Assembly (NCBI GenBank): GCA_020061355.1
Contig: JAGUYK010000006.1
Location: 1-64,000, forward strand
Length of the DNA stretch: 64,000 bases
Direction: 5' to 3'
From: Ignavibacteriales bacterium
GTDB taxonomy: Bacteria > Bacteroidota > Ignavibacteria > Ignavibacteriales > Melioribacteraceae
Both the position numbers and the translations under genes were made by a program. The notes under the pieces were generated by a model, which had not been told where the DNA came from, ran no database searches, and worked only from the letters and a program-made list of their open reading frames with translations. This document shows, piece after piece, positions 1 through 7,984 of the stretch. Each line of letters starts with the position of its first letter. Position 1 is the stretch's first letter.

Positions 1-2
1 AT

Positions 3-1028
3 AGTGATGGAACAAAAACATGGAATTGGTTCGTATCAACTCCTATCAATAACTATAACATTATGTTCTACCTTGGTCCATATAAACCGATTGAATATGA
101 TTACGTAAGTATAACGGGTGAAAAAATTCCGTTCACGGTCTGGGTTCTTCCAGAAAGTTATGAGAAAGCGATAAAGCACTCACCGCAATTTGTTGATCAT
201 ATGAGAATTATGGAAGAGTTGATTGGACCTTATCCGTTCCGTGCCGATAAATATTCGGTGGTTGAAACTCCTCACCTGGGAATGGAACACCAAACAGCAA
301 TTGCCTACGGAGCCGGATGGAAAAACCACAAGGAATTTTCATTCGATTGGCTTCATCATCATGAGTTTTCACACGAGTGGTGGGGTAACCTTGTAACCAA
401 TAAGGACTGGAGTGATTTCTGGATTCACGAGGGATTAGGTACATACATGCAGCCGTTATATCTTGAAAAAATGTTCGGCAAAGATCAATACTTCGGCTAT
501 TTAAAAAGCATAAAGAGATTTGCAAATAAAAATCCGGTTGCACCTCGCGGTGAAAAAACCGCCGGCGAATCATACGGATTAGATGTTTATTACAAAGGTG
601 CGTGGATGATTCATACCCTACGTTATTATCTTGGCGATGAAATATTCTTCCGTGTTCTGAGAAGATGGGCATACCCGACCGCTGAACTGGAATTGGCAAT
701 TGACGGTTCTCAATGCCGGTTCGCAACAACCGATGAAATGGTAGAAATTGCGGAGAGGGTCTCAGGTAAAAAACTGGATTGGTTCTTCGAGATTTACTTA
801 AGACACGCTCCTCTTCCAAAACTTAATTATAAACATAAATCAAATAATGTTACGCTCTGGTGGGAAACGGAAAACAATTTACCCTTTGATCTTCCTGTTG
901 AAGTTAAACGCGGTAATGAAATTATTCGTGTTGAAATGATAAATGGGAAAAACGAGATCTCCATTCCTCAGAATGAAGAGTTTAAAATTGATCCTAATAA
1001 TTGGATTCTAATGGAATTTGAAAAATAG
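3..1028 (+). CDS. M1 family metallopeptidase (aminopeptidase N-like), 5'-truncated by window edge
   Basis: This is the C-terminal part of a zinc aminopeptidase of family M1, which removes N-terminal residues from peptides. The reading frame is open from base 3 and codes for TWNWFVSTPINNYN before the first ATG at 63, so the gene begins outside the window. The zinc motif HEFSHEWW lies at about bases 358-381, and the third zinc ligand is the Glu of WIHEGLGTYM about 20 residues later. The exopeptidase motif appears as LGMEHQ, where the textbook form is GAMEN; the MEHQ form is from memory common in Bacteroidota members. The catalytic Tyr is probably in the SYGLDVYYKGAWM segment. No downstream partner is evident. 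The family call is secure; substrate and localisation cannot be told from this fragment. Confidence 0.93.
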   Translation, partial: SDGTKTWNWFVSTPINNYNIMFYLGPYKPIEYDYVSITGEKIPFTVWVLPESYEKAIKHSPQFVDHMRIMEELIGPYPFRADKYSVVETPHLGMEHQTAIAYGAGWKNHKEFSFDWLHHHEFSHEWWGNLVTNKDWSDFWIHEGLGTYMQPLYLEKMFGKDQYFGYLKSIKRFANKNPVAPRGEKTAGESYGLDVYYKGAWMIHTLRYYLGDEIFFRVLRRWAYPTAELELAIDGSQCRFATTDEMVEIAERVSGKKLDWFFEIYLRHAPLPKLNYKHKSNNVTLWWETENNLPFDLPVEVKRGNEIIRVEMINGKNEISIPQNEEFKIDPNNWILMEFEK

Positions 1029-1076
1029 TGCCTTAGTGGCATTCTAACATAACAGAAAATTTTGCCACAAAGACAC
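1028..1076. repeat. Imperfect inverted repeat after the M1 peptidase gene
   Basis: The arms GTGCCTTAGTGGCA (1028-1041) and TGCCACAAAGACAC (1063-1076) are reverse complements at 12 of 14 positions, with a 21-base AT-rich loop. The left arm overlaps the peptidase stop codon. It could act as a terminator or be a dispersed intergenic repeat. Confidence 0.5.
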
Positions 1077-1118
1077 TAAGTCACAAAAAAGCATTTTTAA
1101 CAATTAACAAGCAAAGAC

Positions 1119-1481
1119 ATGAAAGAAATAATTATACTTTTAATAATCGGTTTGACCGCCGGATTAGCAAGTGGTGTTCTGGGAATAGGAGGAGGAATTG
1201 TAATAATTCCAATGTTAATCGGATTCCTTGGTTACACTCAAAAAGATGCCCAGGGAACTTCACTTGGATTGTTATTGCTTCCGATTGGTATTCTAGCCGT
1301 AATGAACTATTATAAAGCCGGACATATAAATTTAAGAGCCGTAGGAATTATGGTTATAACTTTTGTAATAGGAAGCTATCTTTCTTCTCTCTTTGCTATA
1401 AATCTTCCGGAAGGAACGCTAAAAAAAATATTTGCGGTTTTTCTTTTTGCATACGCATTAAAATTATTTTTTGAAAAATAA
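1119..1481 (+). CDS. Short TauE/SafE-type membrane permease
   Basis: This 120-residue membrane protein has the TauE/SafE (sulfite exporter) signature: an N-terminal helix followed by GLASGVLGIGGGIVIIP, and a QGTSLGLLLLP segment. About four hydrophobic helices are predicted by eye. Full-length family members have around 250 residues in two homologous halves, so this one is half-size and probably works as a dimer. Proteins of this group move sulfite, taurine-related or other small organic anions; the substrate here is unknown. The next gene (EamA-like) begins 17 bases after the stop if the proposed ATT start is right, so the two probably share a transcript. Confidence 0.85.
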   Translation: MKEIIILLIIGLTAGLASGVLGIGGGIVIIPMLIGFLGYTQKDAQGTSLGLLLLPIGILAVMNYYKAGHINLRAVGIMVITFVIGSYLSSLFAINLPEGTLKKIFAVFLFAYALKLFFEK

Positions 1482-1498
1482 TAGTAAGAGAGGATTTT

Positions 1499-2392
1499 AT
1501 TTTCTCCAAGCCGATTTCCCAGACAACTGCTATTTTACTAGCGCTACTTGTAACCTTTCTCTGGTCAACATCGTTTGTGATTATTAAACTGGGACTCAAA
1601 GAAATCCCGCCTCTCACCTTTGCAGGGTTACGATATTTTATTGCCTTCATTGCCTTGATGCCATTTATCTTACGTAAAGAAAAAATAGAAGAAATTAAAA
1701 GTCTCGATCGAAAAACCTGGTTCAAACTAATTGCACTCGGAATAATATTTTACACCGCAACACAGGGAACACAATTTATCGGACTATCGCTTCTTCCGTC
1801 TGTAACTGTCAGTCTCTGGCTCAATTTCACACCGATAATAGTTGCTCTGCTTGGAATAGTTTTACTTTCCGAGAGACCCTCTTTACGCCAGTGGTTTGGT
1901 ACAACACTTTTTATAATTGGTATCTTGGTCTATTTTTTCCCTGTTTCTCTTTCAACCGATCAAACACTTGGATTGGCAGTAATGACAATTGGGGTTCTTG
2001 CTAATTCCGGTTCTGCAATTCTTGGACGTGATATAAACAGAAGTGGAAAACATCATCCGCTTATTGTAACCGTAATCAGCATGGGAATCGGTGCAATTTT
2101 ACTTCTTGTTATTGGAATTTCAGTTCAAGGATTACCTCCCATCGGCTTAACAAATTTGCTTTACATTCTCTGGTTAGCATTAATTAATACCGCATTTGCT
2201 TTCACTCTGTGGAATTTATCACTTCGTTCATTAACCGCGATGGAATCAAGCATTATAAATGGGACTATGCTGATTCAGATTGCAATTCTTGCATGGATCT
2301 TTCTCGGAGAATCGATCTCCTTGAAAGAAATTGGTGGAATGTTAATAGCCATTGCCGGTGCATTGTTAGTTCAGATTAAGAAAACCAAATAG
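1499..2392 (+). CDS. EamA/DMT-family transporter, apparent ATT start
   Basis: This is a drug/metabolite exporter of about 297 residues with ten hydrophobic helices in two EamA repeats (roughly residues 10-140 and 155-295). The first ordinary start codon in frame is a GTG at 1577, but starting there would cut the first helix in half. The frame stays open upstream and reads ISQTTAILLALLVTFLWSTS, which is exactly how EamA proteins begin. No ATG, GTG or TTG lies in frame between the previous stop and 1577. A good ribosome site, AGAGAGGA (1487-1494), sits 4 bases before an ATT at 1499, so I take ATT as the start. The alternative is a mutated start giving a weakly expressed gene. The substrate is unknown. 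Confidence 0.82.
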   Translation: MFSKPISQTTAILLALLVTFLWSTSFVIIKLGLKEIPPLTFAGLRYFIAFIALMPFILRKEKIEEIKSLDRKTWFKLIALGIIFYTATQGTQFIGLSLLPSVTVSLWLNFTPIIVALLGIVLLSERPSLRQWFGTTLFIIGILVYFFPVSLSTDQTLGLAVMTIGVLANSGSAILGRDINRSGKHHPLIVTVISMGIGAILLLVIGISVQGLPPIGLTNLLYILWLALINTAFAFTLWNLSLRSLTAMESSIINGTMLIQIAILAWIFLGESISLKEIGGMLIAIAGALLVQIKKTK

Positions 2393-2411
2393 ATTATAAT
2401 ATTCATTAATA

Positions 2412-2443
2412 ATATCCATTTACCAAAATATCCATTTACCAAA
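2412..2443. repeat. Tandem duplication of a 16-base unit
   Basis: The unit ATATCCATTTACCAAA occurs twice head to tail in the gap between the EamA gene and the thioredoxin-like gene. It is short and may be a slippage product. Confidence 0.8.
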
Positions 2444-2518
2444 TAGCTTTCCCCTTTTTGAATCCTTCACAAAAGATCTTCATCTCATTCAACAGAAAAT
2501 AAAAAAATAGGAGAAAAA

Positions 2519-2866
2519 ATGTTAAAAACTAATCTTACCCACGTATTATCAGAACAAGAGCATGCAAAATTACTTCAGGAAAATGAAAATGTAATGATCT
2601 GCTGCGGAAGAATGGGACCGATGTGTATTCCAGTTTATGAATCGATGGAAGAACTGGAAAACGAATATAAAAATATAAAATTTGCTGATATGGAATTCGA
2701 CATGCCAGATGCCCGTATAATAAGAAATCTTCCGGAATGCAGAAGCTTTCAGGGATTGCCATTTGTTGTTTACTATAAGAATGGAAATGTAGTGAAGGCA
2801 ACAAGTTCAATTCAATCTAAAGAACAGATTACAGATATTTTGGACAAACAGTTCGGTAAAAATTAA
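2519..2866 (+). CDS. Thioredoxin-like protein with atypical cysteine motif
   Basis: This 115-residue protein precedes thioredoxin reductase by 25 bases and has a thioredoxin-like fold pattern, including the cis-proline strand QGLPFVVYYKNGNVV and the following helix. The usual WCGPC active site is replaced by MICCGRMGPMC: Cys28, Cys29 and Cys36, so the likely pair is spaced by six or seven residues rather than two. One further Cys lies at 74 (PECRSF). The ribosome site AGGAGA is strong. Given its neighbour it is probably the TrxB substrate or an electron carrier of its own. Redox role is inferred; that it belongs to the thioredoxin superfamily is well supported. Confidence 0.8.
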   Translation: MLKTNLTHVLSEQEHAKLLQENENVMICCGRMGPMCIPVYESMEELENEYKNIKFADMEFDMPDARIIRNLPECRSFQGLPFVVYYKNGNVVKATSSIQSKEQITDILDKQFGKN

Positions 2867-2891
2867 TTATTCCAATTAACAGGGTTAGGCA

Positions 2892-3836
2892 ATGCAGAAT
2901 CATTTTGATGTAATTGTGATAGGTGCCGGAGCAGCGGGTTTGACTGCAGGAATTTATTTATCGCGGGCAAAAGTAAATACGCTCATTCTTAATGAAGGGG
3001 CGATCGGCGGACAGATGGTTCTCACTCACGAGATTGCGAACTATCCGGGAGTTGAAAGTATAAGCGGATACGAGCTGGCAAGAATTATGAAAAGTCAGGC
3101 ACAGAAATTCGGATGCACTATTAAAAGCAACCTGAAGATTACAAACATGAATTTACAAAATGAGATTAAAGAGATTACCGTAAACAATAAAGATGTTTAC
3201 ACTTCCAGTGCTGTAATTATCGCAACTGGCGGAAAGTCACGAACAATTGGCTCCCCGGGAGAAGATCAATTCAAGGGAAAGGGTATTTCATATTGTGCAA
3301 CATGCGATGGTGATTTTTTCCAGAATAAAGAAATAGTAGTTGTGGGCGGGGGTAACTCTGCTCTTGAAGAAGCGGTTTCACTTACGAAATACGCTTCAAA
3401 AGTTACGATTATTCATCAGTTCAATCATTTCCAGGCATTTGAACATTATGTTGATGAGGCAAATAATAATCCGAAGATAAGCTTTATTATGGAATCGAAG
3501 ATCATCGAATTTACAGGTGATGAAAAACTGAGCAAGGTTAAAATTCAGAATTTAGCAACCAATGAAATCTCTGAAATGGAAATTGCTGGTGTTTTCATTT
3601 TCATTGGATATGTACCCAACACAGAGAAACTTGATGGAATTATTGAGTTGAATGAGTGGAAAGAAATTATTGTTGATAAAACTTTAGCGACAAGCCTAAA
3701 AGGCGTATATGCCGCCGGCGATTCCATCGCAAAGCGTTACCGACAGGTGACAACTGCTGTAGCCGACGGAACAATTGCTGCCCTAAGTGCGGCTGAATAT
3801 ATTAATAGCTTGAAAAAAGAATCGGTTTTAGCCTAA
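2892..3836 (+). CDS. trxB: Thioredoxin reductase (NADPH, FAD)
   Basis: This 314-residue flavoprotein passes electrons from NADPH to thioredoxin in the cytoplasm. Visible are the FAD-binding GAGAAGLTAGIYLSRA at the N-terminus, the redox-active CATC in SYCATCDGDFF (about residue 138), the NADPH-binding VVVGGGNSALEEA and the C-terminal FAD motif VYAAGDS. Length and domain order fit low-molecular-weight TrxB. It directly follows the atypical thioredoxin-like gene, suggesting a dedicated pair. NADPH is assumed from family membership; the cofactor-specificity residues (QFNHF region) differ from the E. coli HRR-type pattern, so NADH or ferredoxin-linked use cannot be excluded. Confidence 0.93.
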   Translation: MQNHFDVIVIGAGAAGLTAGIYLSRAKVNTLILNEGAIGGQMVLTHEIANYPGVESISGYELARIMKSQAQKFGCTIKSNLKITNMNLQNEIKEITVNNKDVYTSSAVIIATGGKSRTIGSPGEDQFKGKGISYCATCDGDFFQNKEIVVVGGGNSALEEAVSLTKYASKVTIIHQFNHFQAFEHYVDEANNNPKISFIMESKIIEFTGDEKLSKVKIQNLATNEISEMEIAGVFIFIGYVPNTEKLDGIIELNEWKEIIVDKTLATSLKGVYAAGDSIAKRYRQVTTAVADGTIAALSAAEYINSLKKESVLA

Positions 3837-3905
3837 TAAACCGGGCTTTTCAATTTGCATATTAGAAAGCATCTCTTTTAGTTTTGTTAAGGAGACGCTT
3901 TTTTT

Positions 3906-4793
3906 ATGGATTTTAGAGTAACTGCTATCGGTGAAATTCTTTACGATATCTACCCTGACCAAAAACGTTTGGGTGGAGCACCATTTAATTTTATTTATCA
4001 CATCTGGAAAATATTAGGTAAAGCTAATTTCATTTCAAGTGTGGGTGATGATGAAGATGGAAAAGAAATATTAAAACGGTTAAGCGAAATTAACTTCCCG
4101 ATAAACCACATAACAATTAATAAAATATATCCTACCGGAACAGTAAATGTAATACTTGACAAAAATAAAGCTCCGCACTTTGAAATGAGTGGTTATAATT
4201 GCTTTGATTATTTTGCACTCGATGCAAAGTCCAAAAAGCTTATCGAAGAGGAAACCGACATTTTATATTTCGGAACATTCGGCCAAAGGAATGAAGCCGC
4301 TCGAAGGACAATTCAATCTACATTTGGAAAAAAGCTGAAATACTTTTGCGATCTAAATCTCCGTCATGAATTTTTTACTAAAGAGATGGTCGCCGAAAGT
4401 CTAACGACCTCAAACGTAGTTAAAATAAATACCTCAGAATTAGAAATGATAAGAACTTATTTCAACCTATCATCAGACAATAATGCGGCTATCCGGGAAA
4501 CAATAGACGAGTTTGGTTTAGATCTACTTAGTGTGACTATGGGTAGTGATGGTGCTGTAATATCTGACGGTAGACAAATTAGTTTTTACAAATCAAAGCC
4601 TGCAAGGGTAGTTGATACACTTGGTGCAGGCGATGCCTTCTCCGCAATACTTTGTTTAGGATATCTTTACACAATGGAGTTGAGTGAAATTAATAAGATT
4701 GCAAACGAATTTGCACTTGATGTGTGTATGACTTCCGGTGCTCTTCCCGATAATTCGGTTTACGAACGGTACAAACCAATCTTTTCTATCTGA
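3906..4793 (+). CDS. PfkB-family carbohydrate kinase (fructokinase-like)
   Basis: This 295-residue cytoplasmic kinase phosphorylates a sugar or nucleoside using ATP. The N-terminal PfkB signature appears as RLGGAPFNFIYHI and the C-terminal one, with the catalytic Asp and anion hole, as DTLGAGDAFSAILCLGYL (about residues 238-255). The GGAPFN start of the substrate pocket is usual in bacterial fructokinases. A strong ribosome site (AAGGAGA) precedes the ATG. It appears monocistronic between trxB and a convergent lipoprotein gene. Fructose is the most likely substrate but this is inference. Confidence 0.87.
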   Translation: MDFRVTAIGEILYDIYPDQKRLGGAPFNFIYHIWKILGKANFISSVGDDEDGKEILKRLSEINFPINHITINKIYPTGTVNVILDKNKAPHFEMSGYNCFDYFALDAKSKKLIEEETDILYFGTFGQRNEAARRTIQSTFGKKLKYFCDLNLRHEFFTKEMVAESLTTSNVVKINTSELEMIRTYFNLSSDNNAAIRETIDEFGLDLLSVTMGSDGAVISDGRQISFYKSKPARVVDTLGAGDAFSAILCLGYLYTMELSEINKIANEFALDVCMTSGALPDNSVYERYKPIFSI

Positions 4794-4844
4794 GATATGA
4801 TTTCTGAATGAACGGTTACGAAAATAATTCCGCTTGCACCAATA

Positions 4845-5246
4845 TTATTTTTTACCTGTTTTTTCCGGCGGCTTAGAAGGAGTTAAATCTACGTTTATCT
4901 TTTCAGGTAACAAATTATACATCGATCCTGTAAACATATCGGTTATCATTCCGGGAATAAATCCGTTAAGTGCATTCGCCCAGAACCAAAAAGATATTTT
5001 CCTTGTCACCTGTGTTTCATAAGCATCGTGTCCATCCAATTCTAATTTCAACGAGTGGTCGCTTCCTCTATCTATATTAATTACCTGTGGTGTCGTTCCG
5101 AATTTTTTCCCATCGACAAAGATTTTTGCATTAGCCGGGTTGGATTTAATCTCTACATCTTGCGTGGTCGTGTTAAGAACGGTTGCACATGATACTAATA
5201 AAAATGACACAAGTATCAAAAAAATCGTGTTTAATTTGCATTTCAT
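4845..5246 (-). CDS. Small PEGA-domain lipoprotein
   Basis: This 133-residue protein begins with a lipoprotein signal peptide ending in the lipobox LVSC (Cys19). The segment VEIKSNPANAKIFVDGKKFGTTP followed by a hydrophobic strand and a basic turn is a PEGA-type surface beta domain. A C-terminal hydrophobic stretch (WFWANALNGFIPGMITDMF) resembles the short membrane segments of related lipoproteins. It is probably anchored in the inner or outer membrane facing the periplasm. No enzymatic motif is visible and its role is unknown. Confidence 0.75.
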   Translation of the reverse strand: MKCKLNTIFLILVSFLLVSCATVLNTTTQDVEIKSNPANAKIFVDGKKFGTTPQVINIDRGSDHSLKLELDGHDAYETQVTRKISFWFWANALNGFIPGMITDMFTGSMYNLLPEKINVDLTPSKPPEKTGKK

Positions 5247-5472
5247 CTATAAGAATTCCTTTTTGATTTATTATCGAAAAAATGTCCATTAATTTAACCG
5301 GTTGATGATCTAAATCGGAGTATTGTTTTTATCAACGATTTCTATGTAAGCAGAATTAAAGGAAAAGTAACGATTATGGCTCTCAAATGAAGCATTTATC
5401 TAATTTCCTTTCTAAATTAAGAACCGGAAAAATCTCTTTTGATAAAAACAAACATTCGTAAGGAAAACAAAA

Positions 5473-6108
5473 ATGACATCCCGGGAAAAACTATCCGAAC
5501 TCGCACAGTTAGTCATAACAGGCAAACATCTAGACGCTCAGAAGATTACTCAGGAATTGATTGATGATAAATGTGATCCGCAAACCATCTTAAATGATGG
5601 ATTGATGAAAGGAATGGAAGTAGTCGGGCAAAGATTCCGGGATAACCAGATGTATGTTCCGCAAGTTCTTGTTGCTGCCCGCGCAATGAAGACATCAATG
5701 AAAGTTATAGAACCTCTTATGTTAAGCGGCGAGATAAAATCAAAAGGAAAAGTTATAATAGGAACGGTCAAGGGAGATGTTCACGATATCGGTAAAAATA
5801 TTGTCGCTACTATGATGCAGGGTGCCGGCTACGAAGTAATTGACATCGGTACCGGATGCGATGTAAATAAATTTTATCAGGAGTATGAAACTCATAAACC
5901 CGATCTAATTGGTATGTCCGCGCTATTAACAACCACCATGGTAAATATGAAACCCGTGATTGATCACTTTAAAAATAAAAATGTAAATGTACCTTTTATC
6001 GTTGGCGGTGCGCCGATCAATAAAAAATTTGCAGATGAAATAGGTGCCGCCGGTTACGGAAGGGATGCGTATGATGCAGTTAAAACAGCCGATCAGCTCT
6101 TAGCTTAG
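5473..6108 (+). CDS. Corrinoid (cobalamin)-binding methyltransferase partner protein
   Basis: This 211-residue protein has the architecture of MtaC/MtbC/MttC-type corrinoid proteins: an N-terminal four-helix cap (about residues 1-85) and a Rossmann B12 domain with the His ligand in GDVHDIGKNIVATMM, then SALLTTTM and GGAPINKKFADEIGAAGYGRDA. Such proteins shuttle a methyl group between a substrate-specific methyltransferase and a carrier such as tetrahydrofolate. No methyltransferase partner or reductive activator is encoded nearby in the window. Its stop codon abuts the stop of the convergent isomerase-like gene with no gap. The corrinoid binding is well supported; methyl donor unknown. Confidence 0.9.
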   Translation: MTSREKLSELAQLVITGKHLDAQKITQELIDDKCDPQTILNDGLMKGMEVVGQRFRDNQMYVPQVLVAARAMKTSMKVIEPLMLSGEIKSKGKVIIGTVKGDVHDIGKNIVATMMQGAGYEVIDIGTGCDVNKFYQEYETHKPDLIGMSALLTTTMVNMKPVIDHFKNKNVNVPFIVGGAPINKKFADEIGAAGYGRDAYDAVKTADQLLA

Positions 6109-7362
6109 TTAACCGATAAACATATCCCACCATGCAGACAATTCTTTTCCGTAATTACCGCGAAGTAACAGCATATGATTACCGAGCGGCTCGCTGAGTA
6201 GATCCGAAACTTTATAACTCCCGTGCAGTTTGACCAACGCCTGTGTTCTGCAAAGGTTTTCTTCTGTACCGGATTGAAGAATTTCTGCATTCGATATCCA
6301 GCACTTATCCAGATTGTGTCCGCCTAATCTGAACAGTGTTGCTTTTCCTTTTGCAATTTCACCTTCTATTCCAACACCAAGTCCGGATTCGAAATGTGAA
6401 CGGAGTTTGTAATTTGCTACCATGCCTATAGGAACCGTACAGTGTGCAAGCCAGAGAGAATTATTCTGCTCATCAATTCGTGAAGGATTTGCCATCCAGG
6501 GAATTTGGTTTGTTAAATAACTCGCCCAGATCATACCGATAGTTGAAACAATATCCCCCTCGCAAGATGCAACTATTCCGTAGTCATTTAGCTTGGAAAG
6601 AGCAAAACATCCGGTTGTCTTCAGGTCTGTTATAAGATCAAAACAGCGAAGGGAAATGCAGTCAACTTTATATTCTTCAACAAGCTTTTTAAGTGCGGCA
6701 TAAACCTTTACAACATTTTTTAATTCTTTTTTAGAGGGTTCTTTCACGTTTGCTGCTTTATTAACAAAAGCAAAATGTTCGTCTTCTATTTCTTCCTCGG
6801 TAACCTGCGATATTAAATTCTTCAATTCATCAAGTGGAATTTTTGTTATATGCGGACCCCATACACGCTGAACAGCTTCATGGCCCGGTATACTTGCAAT
6901 AAGCCAATCTGAGGGATCACCGATTAAACCGATCCTGGTTCTTCTTAGCTGATAATAGACTTCAAAATACTTGACTGTTTTTTCTATTTCACGCCAGCAG
7001 TCTTTGTTGGATCTTTCATCAATGTAAATTATTTTCCCTTTTAAGCCTTCCTGTTTAAGCCGACCTAAAATTTCCAGCGATGCAGGAAGAGAATTATTCC
7101 CGGGATGAGCAAGAAGAACAATCGGCTCATGATGAAAATAATTTTTACGTTCTGTTATTAGATGGTATGTTTTCTGTTCTGTTCCACCGGTTAGAACTAA
7201 AAAAAGTATCGGTATATCACGACCAACCGAGTTTTCATCAACGCGGTAAATTTCATACTGCGCTAAATGAATCTGAAGTTCTTTAGCTATCTCTTCTGCT
7301 GGAACTGATGTTATGCTGCTTGCTACAGGAATGAAACCATACTTAACTTTTTGCTCTTCCAT
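6109..7362 (-). CDS. L-fucose/L-arabinose isomerase-family protein
   Basis: This 417-residue cytoplasmic protein has the layout of the fucose isomerase fold, with an N-terminal Rossmann-like half (residues about 1-170) and a C-terminal domain carrying DCISLRCFDLI, CEGDIVSTIGM and HCTVPIGM, which line the metal/sugar site in the family. Classical isomerases are longer (about 500-590 residues), so this belongs to the shorter, mostly uncharacterised branch. It could isomerise a deoxysugar or a sugar acid, or have another sugar-binding role. It is convergent with the corrinoid gene and precedes a small secreted-protein gene. Family call good, reaction unproven. Confidence 0.78.
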   Translation of the reverse strand: MEEQKVKYGFIPVASSITSVPAEEIAKELQIHLAQYEIYRVDENSVGRDIPILFLVLTGGTEQKTYHLITERKNYFHHEPIVLLAHPGNNSLPASLEILGRLKQEGLKGKIIYIDERSNKDCWREIEKTVKYFEVYYQLRRTRIGLIGDPSDWLIASIPGHEAVQRVWGPHITKIPLDELKNLISQVTEEEIEDEHFAFVNKAANVKEPSKKELKNVVKVYAALKKLVEEYKVDCISLRCFDLITDLKTTGCFALSKLNDYGIVASCEGDIVSTIGMIWASYLTNQIPWMANPSRIDEQNNSLWLAHCTVPIGMVANYKLRSHFESGLGVGIEGEIAKGKATLFRLGGHNLDKCWISNAEILQSGTEENLCRTQALVKLHGSYKVSDLLSEPLGNHMLLLRGNYGKELSAWWDMFIG

Positions 7363-7379
7363 GTCGTCTCCATGGATTA

Positions 7380-7859
7380 TTATATCATTGGTAATGAACC
7401 TTTCTTTGCAATAATTAATGAAGCGCGATCGTCTTTAATGGTTAACAAAACATCTATTTGCGGGTCGGATTTCCATATCATCATATCTACACCGAAAAAA
7501 CTTTTTTCTTCAAATTTACCGCCGAACTTATCGACTGCAATTTGTTTGAACTGTGAAAAGAACTTTTGAGCATCATTTTCATTCCGTTTCCCGTTGCTTA
7601 TCGTTTTGATGGTCATTTCATTTTTAGTGTTATAGGAGAACGAAATTCTTACTGAGTTCGGTTCAAGCCAGTCATAAAAGCTAATTGATGTGCCGCGTTC
7701 ACCTGATCGCTCTTCCCATTTGGCCTCGGGATATAGAGATTTAACTTCTGTTTGCGGTAAAGCAAAATCAATAGTGCGGAATTTATCAATATCAAATTGT
7801 GCATTTACAATAATTGAAAAAACTAATAACGTGATAATAACGTATTTTACCTTAATCAT
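7380..7859 (-). CDS. Secreted protein of unknown function
   Basis: This 159-residue protein begins with a cleavable signal peptide (hydrophobic ITLLVFSIIVNAQ, cleavage probably after Ala20). The mature part reads like a small alpha/beta domain that compares two quantities (VKSLYPEAKWEE, MMIWKSDPQIDVLLTI), as seen in several periplasmic proteins annotated only as hypothetical. I do not recognise a family. It lies 17 bases upstream of the isomerase-like gene on the same strand, so the two may be co-transcribed. Confidence 0.7.
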   Translation of the reverse strand: MIKVKYVIITLLVFSIIVNAQFDIDKFRTIDFALPQTEVKSLYPEAKWEERSGERGTSISFYDWLEPNSVRISFSYNTKNEMTIKTISNGKRNENDAQKFFSQFKQIAVDKFGGKFEEKSFFGVDMMIWKSDPQIDVLLTIKDDRASLIIAKKGSLPMI

Positions 7860-7984
7860 GATTGGTTCAATTAAATAATGTTTGAAAAAGGATTAGTCCT
7901 GAATTAATGCCATTTGTAAATTAATTCTGTTTTAGGAAAAATCAAAAAATATTATGAAAAAGAGTGTCGTCATTTCGATTTTTA

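Noticed and set aside
208..819. Long minus-strand reading frame opposite the M1 peptidase
   Set aside because: It lies wholly within the peptidase gene, which has clear motifs; the frame has no family likeness.
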